NCBI GenBank assembly: GCA_001534745.1
Contig: CP013997.1
Span: 496,001-560,000 of the forward strand
Source: Pseudomonas monteilii
GTDB lineage: Bacteria > Pseudomonadota > Gammaproteobacteria > Pseudomonadales > Pseudomonadaceae
Reading direction: 5' to 3'
DNA: 64,000 nt
Under the pieces are notes generated by a model. It did not search any database, had not been told where the DNA came from, and saw only the letters and a list, made by a program, of their open reading frames with translations. The translations under genes were made by a program, and so were the position numbers. This document shows, piece after piece, positions 1-11,247 of the stretch (positions are counted from its first letter, which is position 1; each line of letters begins with the position of its first letter).

Positions 1-480
1 GAGCTTGTGCGCCAGTTCGTGGATGACCAGGTTGTAGCCATCCCAGCCACCGCTGGCCAACACCCCCTGCCAGGCCAGGATCACCGGCCCCTGCTGCCAG
101 GCCTCGCCACTGTGCTCGCCGTCCCAGGCATGCTCCACGCCACTGGCGTCGCGGTGTCGCTGCGGGCTGCGGAAGTCGTCGGGGTAGAGGATCAGTTCGT
201 GAAAGCCCTGATACCAGTTCAGGTCGCCCAGGTGCAGCAGTGGCAACTGGGCCTGGGCCGCCAGAAACAGGCGCTGGTCGGCGTCCAGTTCGAGCCCGGA
301 CAGGCTGGTCAGGTGCTTGTCGTGCAGGAACAGCACACTGGCCTCGCGCAGCCAGCGGTCTTCCTCGTCGCTCAACCCGTCGAGCAGCGGCAGACGTTCA
401 CGCACGGCCTGCCACTGCTGGGCATCGAGCGGGTAGCGGGCCAGGGTGCGCCGGCGCTGCCAGGCGCGTAAGGACCACAT
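1..480 (-). CDS. mtfA: MtfA-type zinc peptidase (M90), partial, runs off the left edge
   Basis: The minus-strand frame opens at ATG 478-480 and stays open for 160 codons to the window edge, so the C-terminus is missing. It starts MWSLRAWQRRR and the last visible residues contain HELAHKL, which is the HExxH zinc motif of the MtfA (M90) family. In E. coli MtfA is a cytosolic zinc aminopeptidase that titrates the glucose repressor Mlc; Mlc-linked function in Pseudomonas is unproven. It lies directly downstream of dedA (8 bp gap) in the same direction, so the two are probably cotranscribed. The family assignment is firm, the physiological role is not. Confidence 0.8.
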   Translation of the reverse strand, partial: MWSLRAWQRRRTLARYPLDAQQWQAVRERLPLLDGLSDEEDRWLREASVLFLHDKHLTSLSGLELDADQRLFLAAQAQLPLLHLGDLNWYQGFHELILYPDDFRSPQRHRDASGVEHAWDGEHSGEAWQQGPVILAWQGVLASGGWDGYNLVIHELAHKL

Positions 481-487
481 GGGCGTC

Positions 488-1135
488 TCAGTGTGCCTTG
501 GCCGTGCGTGCGCCGCGCCCGCGCACCAAGCCGATGATCATCGGTACCAGCGATACCAGGATGACCACCACGACCATCAGCGATAGGTGCTGCTTGATGA
601 ACGGCACGTTGCCGAAGAAGTAGCCGAGCGTCACCAGGCTGCCGACCCACAGCACCGACCCGGCGACACTGAAACCGAGGAAGCGCGGGTAGTTCATGTG
701 CGCGATGCCGGCCACGAAGGGGGCGAAGGTGCGCAGGATCGGCAGGAACCGCGCCAGGGTGACGGTCTTGCCGCCATGGCGAGCGTAGAAATTGTGGGTC
801 TGGGCCAGGTAGTCGCGGCGGAAGATCTTCGAGTTCGGGTTACGGAACAGCCGCTCGCCGGCGGTGCGGCCGATCACGTAGTTGGTGCTGTCGCCGAGAA
901 TCGCCGCTGCCATCAGCAGGCCGCCGAGCAGGACCGGGTCCATGCCACCACCCGCTGCCACCGCACCGGCGATGAACAGCAGCGAGTCACCCGGCAGGAA
1001 GGGCATCACCACCAGGCCGGTTTCACAGAAGATCACCGCGAACAGGATGGCGTAGATCCAGGGGCCGTAGTTGTTGACCAGCAGGTCGAGGTAGGCATCG
1101 AGATGCAGGATGAGATCCAGCGGGTTGAAATCCAT
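488..1135 (-). CDS. dedA: DedA family inner-membrane protein
   Basis: A 215-residue membrane protein starting MDFNPLDLILHLDAYLD. It aligns by eye along its length with E. coli DedA (FCETGLVV, FLPGDSLLF, NPNSKIFRR, HGGKT, ARFLPILRTFAPFVAG). The DedA superfamily has flippase-like roles in lipid recycling and in membrane-potential and drug tolerance; the substrate here is unknown. The same frame stays open upstream to 1231, but the homology begins at MDFNPL, so I use the ATG at 1135. mtfA follows 8 bp downstream. A possible sigma-70 -10 (TATAAT on the minus strand) lies near 1250. A second DedA domain occurs in the fusion protein at 16747-18087. Confidence 0.9.
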   Translation of the reverse strand: MDFNPLDLILHLDAYLDLLVNNYGPWIYAILFAVIFCETGLVVMPFLPGDSLLFIAGAVAAGGGMDPVLLGGLLMAAAILGDSTNYVIGRTAGERLFRNPNSKIFRRDYLAQTHNFYARHGGKTVTLARFLPILRTFAPFVAGIAHMNYPRFLGFSVAGSVLWVGSLVTLGYFFGNVPFIKQHLSLMVVVVILVSLVPMIIGLVRGRGARTAKAH

Positions 1136-1245
1136 GTACAGCACCTGTTCTGGAGCCACGTCGGAGCGACTCGCGATGACGGAAAGGGCCTCGGTGTAGG
1201 CAGGTATACCCAGGGGTGGGTAATTTTTCACACAAGATTAACGGC

Positions 1246-1251
1246 ATTATA
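1246..1251 (-). promoter_or_regulatory. candidate -10 box of dedA
   Basis: TATAAT is read on the minus strand about 110 bp upstream of the dedA start. No convincing TTGACA is seen 16-18 bp further up, so this is only a candidate. Confidence 0.3.
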
Positions 1252-1357
1252 CGGTCAGATGACGTTTATGCCTGGAGAGATTGTAGCGAGGGATTACCGG
1301 GCGGGGCGGCGGGGTCAGCGAGCTTCAGGCGAAAGCGAGGTGCGCTGATTCTACGGG

Positions 1358-1582
1358 TCCTGCGGACCCGATCGTGGGCAAGCCCGCCCCCACAGAACAT
1401 AAAATATCTTTTTGATTTTAAAAGGAATAATTCAGGATTTTGTGGGCCCTGCGGGCCCAATCGCGGCCGGTCCGGCGCCCCGGCTGGGGCCGCTCCCACA
1501 GGTGACCGCGATAGCCTGCAACCCCGCGGTGGGGCTACGGGTGTAGGAGCGGCCCCTGTGCCGCGATGGGCCGCAAAGCGGC
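1358..1582 (-). repeat. Class-1 REP composite with AT-rich core (copy 1)
   Basis: Read on the minus strand this is a pair of REP hairpins (ggggccgctcc... and gtgggagcggcccc) around a conserved spacer (ccgcggggttgcaggctatcgc). It is followed by gggcccgcagggcccaca, an AT-rich stretch of about 50 bp (1391-1440) and another REP (gcgggcttgcccacgat). The copy at 12210-12410 has the same order, including the AT-rich stretch. No open frame here resembles a protein. Confidence 0.8.
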
Positions 1583-1678
1583 CCTAAAATCGACTAGCAA
1601 TGAGGCTTCGGATCCTGCCAGCTATCGCCATGTTCTCTGCGCGACAGCGCGGCGCCAAGGCGGCGGGCGGACTACCAC
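1568..1678 (+). repeat. REP-associated module D (copy 1)
   Basis: Positions 1617-1678 match the reverse complement of 33770-33831 at 57 of 62 bases by direct comparison (gccagctatcgccatgttct onward, through gcgcgacagcgcgg to gcggactaccac). Both copies sit beside the REP arm gggccgcaaagcggccc and end at a -cTnCCAC REP junction. The small open frames over both copies share a peptide only because the DNA is repeated. Confidence 0.75.
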
Positions 1679-1680
1679 CC

Positions 1681-2090
1681 AGATCTCGACACCCTGTTGG
1701 TGTAGGCATGGCTGCGCGAGCAGCTTGTAGGAGCAACTGTCTTTTTCTACTCGGTAGATGCCCGACCGCATGGGCTGATGTGTGGGCTTACCTGCGACGC
1801 AGGTGATGCCTGACAGGGCCCTATCGCGGGCAAGCCCGCCCCACCCAGATCTCTACAACCTGTTGGTGTAAGCATGGCTGCGCGAGCAGCTTGTAGGAGC
1901 AACTGTTTTTTTGTACTCGGTACATGCCCGACCGCATGGGCTGATGTGTGGGCTTACTCGCGACGCAGGCGGTGCCTGACAGGGCCTTATCGCTGGCAAG
2001 CCAGCTCCCACTCAGATCTCTGCAGCCTGTTGGTGTAGGCATGGCTGCGCGAGCAGATTGTGGGAGCGGGCTTGCCCGCGATGGCGTCCG
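1681..2090 (+). repeat. Tandem class-2 REP composites, three copies, period 166-167 bp
   Basis: The segment agatctc...cctgttggtgtaggcatggctgcgcgagcag begins at 1681, 1847 and 2014. Each unit also carries caggcggtgcctgacagggc and a REP hairpin. The same composite occurs inverted at 18945-19085 and again at 63655-64000. Positions 1136-2237 hold nothing else recognisable beyond the REP material and the promoter candidate. Confidence 0.85.
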
Positions 2091-2237
2091 GTCCGTCGCC
2101 GCCTGCATCGCAGGTGAGGCTGTCCTCACAAACGAGTGCGACGGTCTTCCAGACCAGCCACGCGGTCCAGGCTGCGGGGCCGCTGCTGATGCAATCGGGT
2201 GTGCGGGCACCCTGAACGCGCCCGCCCTCACGCCCGT

Positions 2238-3038
2238 TCATTCGAGCAGAAAATTCCCGGCCGGCCGGGTCGCGTCCCCCTCGACCTGCTGCAGCTGCGC
2301 CTCATCCTTCAGCTTGACCCCCGACAGCTGGCGCACGCAGGCTTCGCGCATCAGGTACAGCAGCCGGTGCGCGGCCAGCCCGTAGCTCAGCCCTTCCAGG
2401 CGCACATTGGAAATGCAGTTGCGGTAGGCATCGGTCAGCCCTGCCCGTGGGCCATAGGTGAAGTAGATCCCCAGGCTGTCCGGCGAACTGAGCCCCGGGC
2501 GCTCGCCGATCAGCATCACGGTCATGCGTGCCCGCAGGCGTTCGCCGATCTCGTCGGCCACGGCCACGCGGCCTTGTTCCACCAGCGCCACGGGTGCCAT
2601 CGACCAGCCTTCGCTCGCCGCCTGCTCCTCGAAGCGCGCCAGCAAGGGCAGGGCGTGACGATGCACCGCCAGGGCCGACAGACCGTCGGCGATCACCACC
2701 GCCAGGTCGACGGCGTCCGGGTGCGAGCGGGCGTGTTCCTCCAGCGTGGCCACCGACGCTTCGTCCAGACGCCTGCCCAGGTCCGGGCGTTGCAGGTACT
2801 GGTCGCGGTCGTGGGCGGCGCTGTGCAGCGACAGACTGGGCCGCCCCTGTTGTGCCAGGGCATCGCGCAGCGTGGCGTGGTCGAACGGCAGGTGCACCGC
2901 ATCGCGCGCCTGGGCGTGGGCGAACTGGAAGTCCAGTTGCGCCTGGGTCGGCAGGCTGGTGCCGACCCGGCCCAGGGCGATGCGCGCCGAGGTCAGGTTG
3001 CGCAGCGATGACCAAGGGTTCGCAGGCGTGTTGTCCAT
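2238..3038 (-). CDS. eutC: Ethanolamine ammonia-lyase, small (light) subunit
   Basis: A 266-residue EutC. With EutB it forms the adenosylcobalamin-dependent lyase that converts ethanolamine to acetaldehyde and ammonia. Family signatures seen are [12 protein letters not shown] near the N-terminus, [31 protein letters not shown] and the C-terminal [21 protein letters not shown]. The length is normal. It lies 9 bp after eutB, last in the exaC-permease-eutB-eutC unit, and its 3' side faces the REP array. No eutA reactivase and no microcompartment gene is present in the window. Confidence 0.96.
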   Translation of the reverse strand: MDNTPANPWSSLRNLTSARIALGRVGTSLPTQAQLDFQFAHAQARDAVHLPFDHATLRDALAQQGRPSLSLHSAAHDRDQYLQRPDLGRRLDEASVATLEEHARSHPDAVDLAVVIADGLSALAVHRHALPLLARFEEQAASEGWSMAPVALVEQGRVAVADEIGERLRARMTVMLIGERPGLSSPDSLGIYFTYGPRAGLTDAYRNCISNVRLEGLSYGLAAHRLLYLMREACVRQLSGVKLKDEAQLQQVEGDATRPAGNFLLE

Positions 3039-3047
3039 GTCCAGCTC

Positions 3048-4442
3048 CTATCCCAGTTGCGCCAGGGCCTGGCGGAAGGCCGGCGGCAGGTGCTCGCCGA
3101 AGCGTACCCGGCCATCGGCCTGGGTGAAGATCCCGGTACGTGCCAGCCACGCCTCGAACTCCGGCCCTGGCCGCAGGCCGAGGGTCTGGCGCGCGTAGAG
3201 CGCATCATGGAACGAGGTGGTCTGGTAGTTGAGCATGATGTCGTCCGACCCCGGAATGCCCATGATGAAGTTGATGCCGGCCACCCCCAGCAGGGTCAGC
3301 AGGGTGTCCATGTCGTCCTGGTCGGCCTCGGCATGGTTGGTGTAGCAGATGTCGCAGCCCATCGGCACGCCCAGCAGCTTGCCGCAGAAGTGGTCCTCCA
3401 GGCCGGCGCGGATGATCTGCTTGCCGTTGTAGAGGTATTCCGGGCCGATGAAGCCGACCACCGTGTTGACCAGGAACGGCTTGAAGTGCCGGGCCACGGC
3501 ATAGGCGCGCGCCTCGCAGGTCTGCTGGTCGACCCCGTGGTGGGCGTTGGCCGACAACGCACTACCCTGGCCGGTCTCGAAGTACATCAGGTTCTGCCCC
3601 AGGGTGCCGCGCTTGAGGCTCAGGCCGGCTTCGTAGCCTTCCTGCAGCAGGCTCAGGCTGATGCCGAACCCGGCGTTGGCGGCCTCGGTGCCGGCGATCG
3701 ACTGGAACACCAGGTCCAGCGGCACGCCCCGGTTGATCGCTTCGATCGAGGTGGTGACGTGGGTCAGCACGCAGGACTGGGTCGGGATCTCATAGCGCTG
3801 GATGATCGCGTCGAGCATCTCCAGCAGCGCGCAGATCGACGCCGTGCTGTCGGTGGCCGGGTTGATGCCGATCATCGCATCGCCGTTCCCGTACAACAGG
3901 CCGTCGAGGATGCTCGCGGCGATCCCGGCCGGGTCGTCGGTGGGGTGGTTGGGTTGCAGCCGGGTCGACAACCGCCCGCGCAGGCCCATGGTGCCGCGAA
4001 ACCGGGTGACCACGCGGATCTTCTGTGCGACCAGCACCAGGTCCTGCACGCGCATGATCTTCGAGACCGCCGCAGCCATCTCCGGCGTCAGCCCTGGGGC
4101 CAGGGCGCGCAGGCTGTGCTCGTCGGCCTGCTCGCCGAGCAGCCAGTCGCGCAATCCGCCCACGGTGAGGTGGCTGACCGGCGCGAAGGCCTGGGCGTCA
4201 TGGGTGTCGACGATCAGACGGGTGACTTCGTCTTCCTCGTACGGGATCAGTGCCTCGTTCAGGAAGTGCTTGAGCGGGATGTCGGCCAAGGCCATCTGCG
4301 CCGCCACGCGCTCACCGTCGTTGCGGGCGGCGATTTCTGCCAGAAAGTCGCCCGAACGGGCCGGGCTGGCCTTGGCCATGACGTCCTTCAGGCTGTCGAA
4401 ACGGTAGGACTGGTTGCCAACCGTGTGTACGAAAGATGCCAT
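3048..4442 (-). CDS. eutB: Ethanolamine ammonia-lyase, large (heavy) subunit
   Basis: A 464-residue TIM-barrel subunit holding the active site of the cobalamin-dependent lyase. It begins MASFVHTVGNQSYRFDSLK and shows family segments such as PLKHFLNEALIPYEEDEVTR, RLQPNHPTDDP, GNGDAMIGINPATDS, YFETGQGSALSANAHHG and GCDICYTNHAEADQDDMD. Length and ends are normal. It is followed by eutC after 9 bp and preceded by the permease after 75 bp. Expression is expected to come from the sigma-54 promoter ahead of exaC, unless the inverted repeat at 6052-6150 interrupts transcription. Confidence 0.97.
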   Translation of the reverse strand: MASFVHTVGNQSYRFDSLKDVMAKASPARSGDFLAEIAARNDGERVAAQMALADIPLKHFLNEALIPYEEDEVTRLIVDTHDAQAFAPVSHLTVGGLRDWLLGEQADEHSLRALAPGLTPEMAAAVSKIMRVQDLVLVAQKIRVVTRFRGTMGLRGRLSTRLQPNHPTDDPAGIAASILDGLLYGNGDAMIGINPATDSTASICALLEMLDAIIQRYEIPTQSCVLTHVTTSIEAINRGVPLDLVFQSIAGTEAANAGFGISLSLLQEGYEAGLSLKRGTLGQNLMYFETGQGSALSANAHHGVDQQTCEARAYAVARHFKPFLVNTVVGFIGPEYLYNGKQIIRAGLEDHFCGKLLGVPMGCDICYTNHAEADQDDMDTLLTLLGVAGINFIMGIPGSDDIMLNYQTTSFHDALYARQTLGLRPGPEFEAWLARTGIFTQADGRVRFGEHLPPAFRQALAQLG

Positions 4443-4517
4443 CTACAACCTCCAAAGCGGCGCCACCCAGGCGCCGCGTGGCTTCGAACGCCCCCGTCGA
4501 GGAGGCGCACGCGTCGA

Positions 4518-5966
4518 TCAATGCAAGGTCTGCTCGGCCTGCTGGATCGCCGCCAGTTCTTCTTCGGGCGTGCCGGCCACCAGGTGGTGGCGGCTGTAGA
4601 ACGCGAAGTAGGCGATCAGCACCGCGTAGATCACCGCCGCGCCGATCACCACGCGCGGATCGACCAGGAAGCCGGCCACCACCGCGATGCACGCCAGCAC
4701 CAGTGCCACACCAGAGGTCACGATCCCACCCGGGGTGCGATAAGGACGCTCCATTTTGGGGCGTCGAATACGCAGGGTGATGTGCGCCGCCATCATCAGC
4801 ACGTAGGACAGGGTCGCGCCGAACACCGCCACCAGGATCAGCAGATCGCCCTGGCCGGTGAGCGACAGCGCGAAACCGATCAGCCCCGGGATCACCAGTG
4901 CCAGCACCGGCGCCTTGCTCTTGTTGGTTTCCGACAACTTGCGCGGTAGGTAACCGGCCCGCGAGAGGGCGAAGATCTGCCGCGAGTAGGCGTAGATGAT
5001 CGAGAAGAAGCTGGCGATCAGGCCGGCCAGGCCGACCAGGTTGACGAAGCTGCCCATCCAGGTCGAACCGCCGTAGGCCTTGGCCAGCGCCTCGACCAAG
5101 GGGTTGCCCGAAGCCTTGAGCGCTTCGGCACCCGCACCGCCCGGGCCGATCACCAGAATCAACAGGGCGAAGCTGAGCAGCACCAGCATCGCGCCGATCA
5201 GGCCGCGGGGCAGGTCGCGTCGTGGATTCTTGGTCTCTTCGGCGGCCAGGGGCACGCCTTCGACCGCCAGGAAGAACCAGATCGCATAGGGGATCGCCGC
5301 CCACACGCCCACGTAGCCGAAGGGCAGGAAGTCGCTGGCGCCGGCGGCCTGGGTCGGGGCGATGTCGAACAGGTTGGCGGCGTCGAAGTGCGGCACCAGG
5401 GCCAGCAGGAACACCGCCAGCGCGATGGCGGCCACCGCCGTGATGGCGAACATCAGTTTCAAGGCCTCACCGACCCCGAAGATGTGGATGCCGATGAACA
5501 CCACGTAGAAGGCCAGGTAGATCATCCAGCCGCCGATGCCGAACAGCGACTGGCAGTAAGCGCCGATGAACACGGCGATCGCCGCGGGCGCGATGGCGTA
5601 CTCGATGAGGATTGCCGTCCCGGTCAGGAACCCGCCCCAGGGGCCGAAGGCACTGCGGGCGAAGCCATAGCCACCGCCGGCGGTGGGGATCATCGACGAC
5701 AGTTCGGCCAGGGAGAAGCACATGCACAGGTACATGGTGGCCATCAGCAGCGTGGCCAGGAACATCCCGCCCCAGCCGCCCTGGGCCAGGCCGAAGTTCC
5801 ACCCGGCGTAGTCGCCGGAAATCACATAGGCCACGCCCAGGCCCACCAGCAGGACCCAGCCTGCCGCGCCCTGTTTCAGTTGTCGTTGCTGGAAATACGC
5901 GGAGTCGACGTTCTCGAAGTCGACCGACGCGCCCGCCGGCGCGTTTGCAGCCTGTTCGCTTGGCAT
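4518..5966 (-). CDS. eat: Ethanolamine permease, APC superfamily
   Basis: A 482-residue APC-type transporter with about 12 hydrophobic segments. It starts MPSEQAANAP and contains GDYAGWNFGLAQGGWGGM, SMIPTAGGGYGFAR and AVEGVPLAAEETKNPRRDLP, which are typical of the ethanolamine/amino-acid permease branch. I chose ATG 5966 because AAAGGTGAA sits just upstream, although the frame remains open to 6059. Its place between the aldehyde dehydrogenase and eutBC fixes ethanolamine as the likely substrate. Confidence 0.92.
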   Translation of the reverse strand: MPSEQAANAPAGASVDFENVDSAYFQQRQLKQGAAGWVLLVGLGVAYVISGDYAGWNFGLAQGGWGGMFLATLLMATMYLCMCFSLAELSSMIPTAGGGYGFARSAFGPWGGFLTGTAILIEYAIAPAAIAVFIGAYCQSLFGIGGWMIYLAFYVVFIGIHIFGVGEALKLMFAITAVAAIALAVFLLALVPHFDAANLFDIAPTQAAGASDFLPFGYVGVWAAIPYAIWFFLAVEGVPLAAEETKNPRRDLPRGLIGAMLVLLSFALLILVIGPGGAGAEALKASGNPLVEALAKAYGGSTWMGSFVNLVGLAGLIASFFSIIYAYSRQIFALSRAGYLPRKLSETNKSKAPVLALVIPGLIGFALSLTGQGDLLILVAVFGATLSYVLMMAAHITLRIRRPKMERPYRTPGGIVTSGVALVLACIAVVAGFLVDPRVVIGAAVIYAVLIAYFAFYSRHHLVAGTPEEELAAIQQAEQTLH

Positions 5967-6051
5967 AGGTTCACCTTTCTTCTTGTTGGCCGGCATGGTG
6001 CCGGCCCCGTGGTGATAGGGTGTGCAGGAAGCGGGCCAGGCGAGGCGGGAG

Positions 6052-6149
6052 AGCTGCAAGCTAGAAGCTACAAGCTACAAGCCGTGCACCCCATGCCGCC
6101 TCACCACCGTCCCGCTTTTACTTGCCGCTTGCAGCTAGCCACTTGCAGC

Positions 6150-6150
<1 letters not shown>
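6052..6150. repeat. AGCTGCAAG / CTTGCAGCT inverted-repeat array
   Basis: One arm (6052-6080) is agctgcaag followed by variants of agctacaag. Two complementary arms cttgcagct lie at 6128-6136 and 6142-6150, ending at the exaC stop codon. Transcribed from exaC it could fold into a long hairpin and attenuate the downstream permease and eutBC. A related cacttgccgcttg element lies upstream of dacA. Confidence 0.6.
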
Positions 6151-7670
<1,520 letters not shown>

Positions 7671-7716
7671 GGTGTGTCTCCTGGCTCTTGTGTTGTGGTG
7701 GAGTCCCAAAGCGTAG

Positions 7717-7732
7717 AGCAAACCCCGGGCCA
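7717..7732 (-). promoter_or_regulatory. Sigma-54 (RpoN) -24/-12 promoter of the ethanolamine operon
   Basis: The minus strand reads TGGCCCGGGGTTTGCT, a near-perfect match to TGGCACG-N4-TTGCW with the required spacing between GG and GC. It lies 47 bp upstream of the exaC start and faces exaC. The divergent gene encodes a sigma-54 activator, which supports its use. Confidence 0.85.
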
Positions 7733-7833
7733 ACGCCGTGGAAGGCGCTGGGGCAGGGGTTTCAAGGCATCGAGGCAAGGATCGGGTACCAGGGTGTGCC
7801 AGTCCCGGCGCAGCCTTTCGCCACAGTCTGTAC

Positions 7834-7858
7834 CGTTTCTGACACGTTTCACGGACAC
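7834..7858. promoter_or_regulatory. candidate upstream activator site, direct repeat CGTTTC-nn-ACAC
   Basis: CGTTTCTGACAC and CGTTTCACGGACAC lie in tandem about 110 bp upstream of the -24/-12 promoter, the usual distance for an enhancer-binding protein. Assignment to the adjacent activator is inference from position only. Confidence 0.3.
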
Positions 7859-7935
7859 GTCCGGCGCCCTTCGTTGCAAACCCGGCGTGGGTGGAGGATG
7901 CTGGCCGCACGAGTCATCTGCGGAGAACAACAACC

Positions 7936-9831
7936 ATGCAGAGCACGTCCTTGAGCCGCCATGCCAGCCAGGTGCTGACCGTGGCGCGAGGCGCGAAGAG
8001 CGATGCCGTCAGCGACCCGTCCATCGCCCGGTCCTGGCTACGCTGCCTGGACGACTATCACCTCGATCCGGCCGTCCTGCAGGACCCGGTGGTGCTGGAG
8101 CAGGCCGGCCTGCGGGAGCGCCGCGAGCGCCTGCAGCAGGTGCTGGACATCGCCAGCGGCGAGCTGAACAGCCTGCACCAGCAACTGGCCGGGGCCGGGC
8201 ATGCGGTGCTGCTGACCGATGCCCGAGGCATCATCCTCGAATGCGTCACCGCACCGACCGAACGCCGCGTGTTCGAGCGCGCCGGGCTGTGGCTGGGCGC
8301 GGACTGGAGCGAAGCGCGCGAGGGCACCAACGGGATCGGCACCTGCCTGGTCGAGCGGCAACCCTTGACCATCCACCAGGACGAGCACTTCCGGGGGCGG
8401 CACACCGGGCTGACCTGTTCGGCGAGCCCGGTGTTCGACCCCCACGGCGACCTGCTCGCCGTGCTCGACGTGTCCTCGGCCAAGGCCCAGGTGTCCCGGC
8501 AGAGCCAATTCCACACCATGAGCCTGGTGAACCTGTCGGCGCGGATGATCGAAAGCTGCTACTTCCTGCGCCAGTACGCGCACCAGTGGCTGTTGCGCTT
8601 CCACCCCCGCGCCGAGTCGGTCGGGCTGTTCAGCGAAGGGTTGCTGGCCTTCGATGAGGAAGGCCGCGTGTGCGCCGCCAACCAGAGCGCCTTGAATTTG
8701 CTGGCGATCAGCCGCGAAGCGTTGCTGGGGCAGGCGCTGACCCACTGGTTCCGCTGTGACCCGCAGATGCTGATCCAGCGCGCCATGCCTCAGGGCAGCA
8801 CTGTCTGGCCGCTGCACACCCGCGACGGCCGCTCGCTGTTCGCCAGCGTGCGCGGGCCTGCCGTCGCCCGGCCCCAGGGCGTGGCCCCCCCGGTCCAGGC
8901 CGTGGGCGAGGGGCTGTGCCTGCTCGATGCCGGGCTGCGCGAGCAGTTCCGCCGGGCCTTGCGGGTCTTCGAGCGGGACGTGCCGTTGTTGCTGCAGGGC
9001 GAGACCGGCGTGGGCAAGGAGGCGTTCGCCAAGGCGATCCACCAGGCCAGCACGCGTCGGCAGGCGCCGTTCGTGGCCATCAACTGTGCGTCGTTGCCCG
9101 AGAGCCTGATCGAGAGCGAGCTGTTCGGCTACCGCGGTGGCAGCTTCACCGGCGCGCGCAAGGACGGCATGCCCGGCAAGCTGTTGCAGGCCGATGGCGG
9201 GACCGTGCTGCTGGACGAGATCGGCGACATGCCGCTGGCCTTGCAGACCCGCCTGTTGCGGGTGCTGGAGGAGCGCCAGGTGGTGCCGATTGGCGGCCAG
9301 GCACAGGCGCTGGACGTGCGTATCGTCAGCGCGACCCACCGCGACCTGCTCGAACAGGTCGCCCAGGGCAGCTTCCGGGAAGACCTCTATTACCGGCTCG
9401 CGGGGCTCGAAGTCGAGCTGCCGGCCGTGCGCGAGCGTACGGACACCGCGCACCTGCTGGAGGTGCTGCTCGCCCAGGAGGCCGGCGACCGTCCCGTGCG
9501 GCTGGAGGCGACGGCGCGCCAGCGTCTGCTGGCCTTCGCCTGGCCCGGCAACGTCCGGCAGTTGCGCAACGTGCTGCGCACCTTGGTGGCGCTGTGCGAC
9601 GACGGGCTGATCCGGTTCGAGGACCTGCCGGCCGCGATCCGTCGGTCAGGTGTGGCCGAGGCCTCGCCACCCGTGACCAGCAACTGCCTCGAGGACGCCG
9701 AGCGCGCGGCCTTGCTGAGCACGCTCGAGGCCCACCGCTGGCACATGACCCGCGTCGCCGAGCAGCTCGGCATCAGCCGCAACACCCTCTACCGCAAGCT
9801 GCGTCGACACGGCATCGAGCGCCGTCGCTGA
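7936..9831 (+). CDS. eatR: Sigma-54-dependent activator of ethanolamine catabolism (AcoR/EatR type)
   Basis: A 631-residue enhancer-binding protein. The N-terminal region has an AcoR-like GAF domain (about residues 60-200, with [10 protein letters not shown]). A central AAA+ domain carries GETGVGKE (about 355), the sigma-54 contact loop as GSFTGA rather than GAFTGA (about 402), and [10 protein letters not shown] Fis-type helix-turn-helix lies at the C-terminus ([18 protein letters not shown]). ATG 7936 has GGAGA upstream. It diverges from the exaC operon, whose promoter is RpoN type. As I recall, the P. aeruginosa counterpart EatR controls ethanolamine use with RpoN. Confidence 0.88.
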   Translation: MQSTSLSRHASQVLTVARGAKSDAVSDPSIARSWLRCLDDYHLDPAVLQDPVVLEQAGLRERRERLQQVLDIASGELNSLHQQLAGAGHAVLLTDARGIILECVTAPTERRVFERAGLWLGADWSEAREGTNGIGTCLVERQPLTIHQDEHFRGRHTGLTCSASPVFDPHGDLLAVLDVSSAKAQVSRQSQFHTMSLVNLSARMIESCYFLRQYAHQWLLRFHPRAESVGLFSEGLLAFDEEGRVCAANQSALNLLAISREALLGQALTHWFRCDPQMLIQRAMPQGSTVWPLHTRDGRSLFASVRGPAVARPQGVAPPVQAVGEGLCLLDAGLREQFRRALRVFERDVPLLLQGETGVGKEAFAKAIHQASTRRQAPFVAINCASLPESLIESELFGYRGGSFTGARKDGMPGKLLQADGGTVLLDEIGDMPLALQTRLLRVLEERQVVPIGGQAQALDVRIVSATHRDLLEQVAQGSFREDLYYRLAGLEVELPAVRERTDTAHLLEVLLAQEAGDRPVRLEATARQRLLAFAWPGNVRQLRNVLRTLVALCDDGLIRFEDLPAAIRRSGVAEASPPVTSNCLEDAERAALLSTLEAHRWHMTRVAEQLGISRNTLYRKLRRHGIERRR

Positions 9832-9897
9832 GCGAAACAGCGGGTGCGATTTGCGCCCGCCTGGGCTACCCTGCCTCGACGTTTTGCGAGGTCGATC

Positions 9898-11247
9898 ATG
9901 CACATTCACATTCTCGGTATCTGCGGCACTTTCATGGGCTCTCTGGCGGTACTCGCCAAGGAGCTCGGCCACCGGGTCACCGGCTCCGACGCCAATGTCT
10001 ATCCGCCGATGAGCACCCAGCTCCAGGCCCAGGGCATCGAACTGACCCAGGGCTACGACGCCGCCCAGCTCGATCCGGCGCCCGACCTGGTGGTGATCGG
10101 CAATGCGCTGTCGCGCGGCAACCCGGCCGTCGAGCACGTCCTCAATGCCGGGCTGCCCTACGTGTCCGGCCCGCAGTGGCTGGCCGACCACGTGCTCCAG
10201 GGGCGCTGGGTGCTGGCAGTGGCCGGCACCCACGGCAAGACCACCACCAGCAGCATGCTGGCCTGGGTGCTGGAGCATGCCGGAATGAGCCCGGGCTTTC
10301 TCATCGGGGGCGTGCCGCAGAATTTCGCGGTGTCTGCCCGATTGGGCGGCACGCCGTTTTTCGTGGTCGAGGCCGACGAGTACGACAGCGCCTTCTTCGA
10401 CAAGCGTTCGAAGTTCGTGCACTACCGCCCGCGCACGGCGATCCTCAACAACCTCGAGTTCGATCACGCCGACATCTTCCCGGACCTGGCGGCCATCGAG
10501 CGGCAGTTCCATCACCTGGTGCGCACCATCCCGGGCGAAGGGCTGGTCATCCACCCGACCACCGAGCCGGCGCTGGCGCGGGTGATCGACATGGGCTGCT
10601 GGACACCGGTGCAGACCACCGGCGAAGGCGGCCAATGGCAGGCCCGCCTGCTGAGCGCCGACGGTTCGCGATTCGAGGTGCTGCTCGATGGGCAGGCGCA
10701 GGGCGTGGTGGACTGGGCGCTGACCGGCCAGCACAACGTCGCCAATGCCCTGGCGACCCTGGCAGCGGCTCGCCACGTCGGGGTCACCCCGGTCATGGCG
10801 ATCGACGGTCTCAGCGCGTTCAAGAGCGTCAAGCGCCGGATGGAAACGGTCGCCGAGGTCGCGGGTGTGACGATCTACGACGATTTCGCCCACCACCCGA
10901 CCGCCATCGCCACCACCCTCGACGGCTTGCGCAAGCGGGTCGGCGAAGCCCCGGTGATCGCCATCATCGAACCGCGCTCCAACTCCATGAAGCTGGGCGC
11001 GCACCGCGATGGATTGCCGGAGAGCGTGGTCGCCGCCGACCAGGTGATCTGGTACGCACCGCCCAACCTGGGCTGGGACCTGGCTGGCACGGCGGCGAAC
11101 TGCCCGGTGCCGGCCGTGGTCGCCGACAGCCTCGAGGCGATCATCGAGCGCGTGAAGGGCCAGGCGCGGCCCGGCACCCACGTGGTGATCATGAGCAACG
11201 GCGGCTTCGGTGGCCTGCATGGCAAGCTCGCCGGGGCCCTGCGATGA
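9898..11247 (+). CDS. mpl: UDP-N-acetylmuramate:L-Ala-gamma-D-Glu-meso-DAP ligase
   Basis: A 449-residue Mur-ligase family enzyme that recycles the murein tripeptide by linking it to UDP-MurNAc in the cytoplasm. It has the N-terminal Rossmann segment [17 protein letters not shown], the ATP P-loop AGTHGKTTT, the [14 protein letters not shown] segment and [13 protein letters not shown] 9898 follows GCGAGG. ubiX overlaps its end by 4 bp (ATGA), which suggests coupling. The product acts in the same recycling pathway as the ldcA product encoded at 31.0 kb. Confidence 0.95.
   Translation: MHIHILGICGTFMGSLAVLAKELGHRVTGSDANVYPPMSTQLQAQGIELTQGYDAAQLDPAPDLVVIGNALSRGNPAVEHVLNAGLPYVSGPQWLADHVLQGRWVLAVAGTHGKTTTSSMLAWVLEHAGMSPGFLIGGVPQNFAVSARLGGTPFFVVEADEYDSAFFDKRSKFVHYRPRTAILNNLEFDHADIFPDLAAIERQFHHLVRTIPGEGLVIHPTTEPALARVIDMGCWTPVQTTGEGGQWQARLLSADGSRFEVLLDGQAQGVVDWALTGQHNVANALATLAAARHVGVTPVMAIDGLSAFKSVKRRMETVAEVAGVTIYDDFAHHPTAIATTLDGLRKRVGEAPVIAIIEPRSNSMKLGAHRDGLPESVVAADQVIWYAPPNLGWDLAGTAANCPVPAVVADSLEAIIERVKGQARPGTHVVIMSNGGFGGLHGKLAGALR

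Noticed and set aside
1600..1806. Small open frame sharing a peptide with 33646-33834
   Set aside because: The shared peptide follows from the duplicated REP module; there is no ribosome site and the frames diverge outside the repeat.
1681..2090. CRISPR-like array
   Set aside because: Units are 166 bp with REP hairpins and spacers that are themselves repeated; no cas genes are present.
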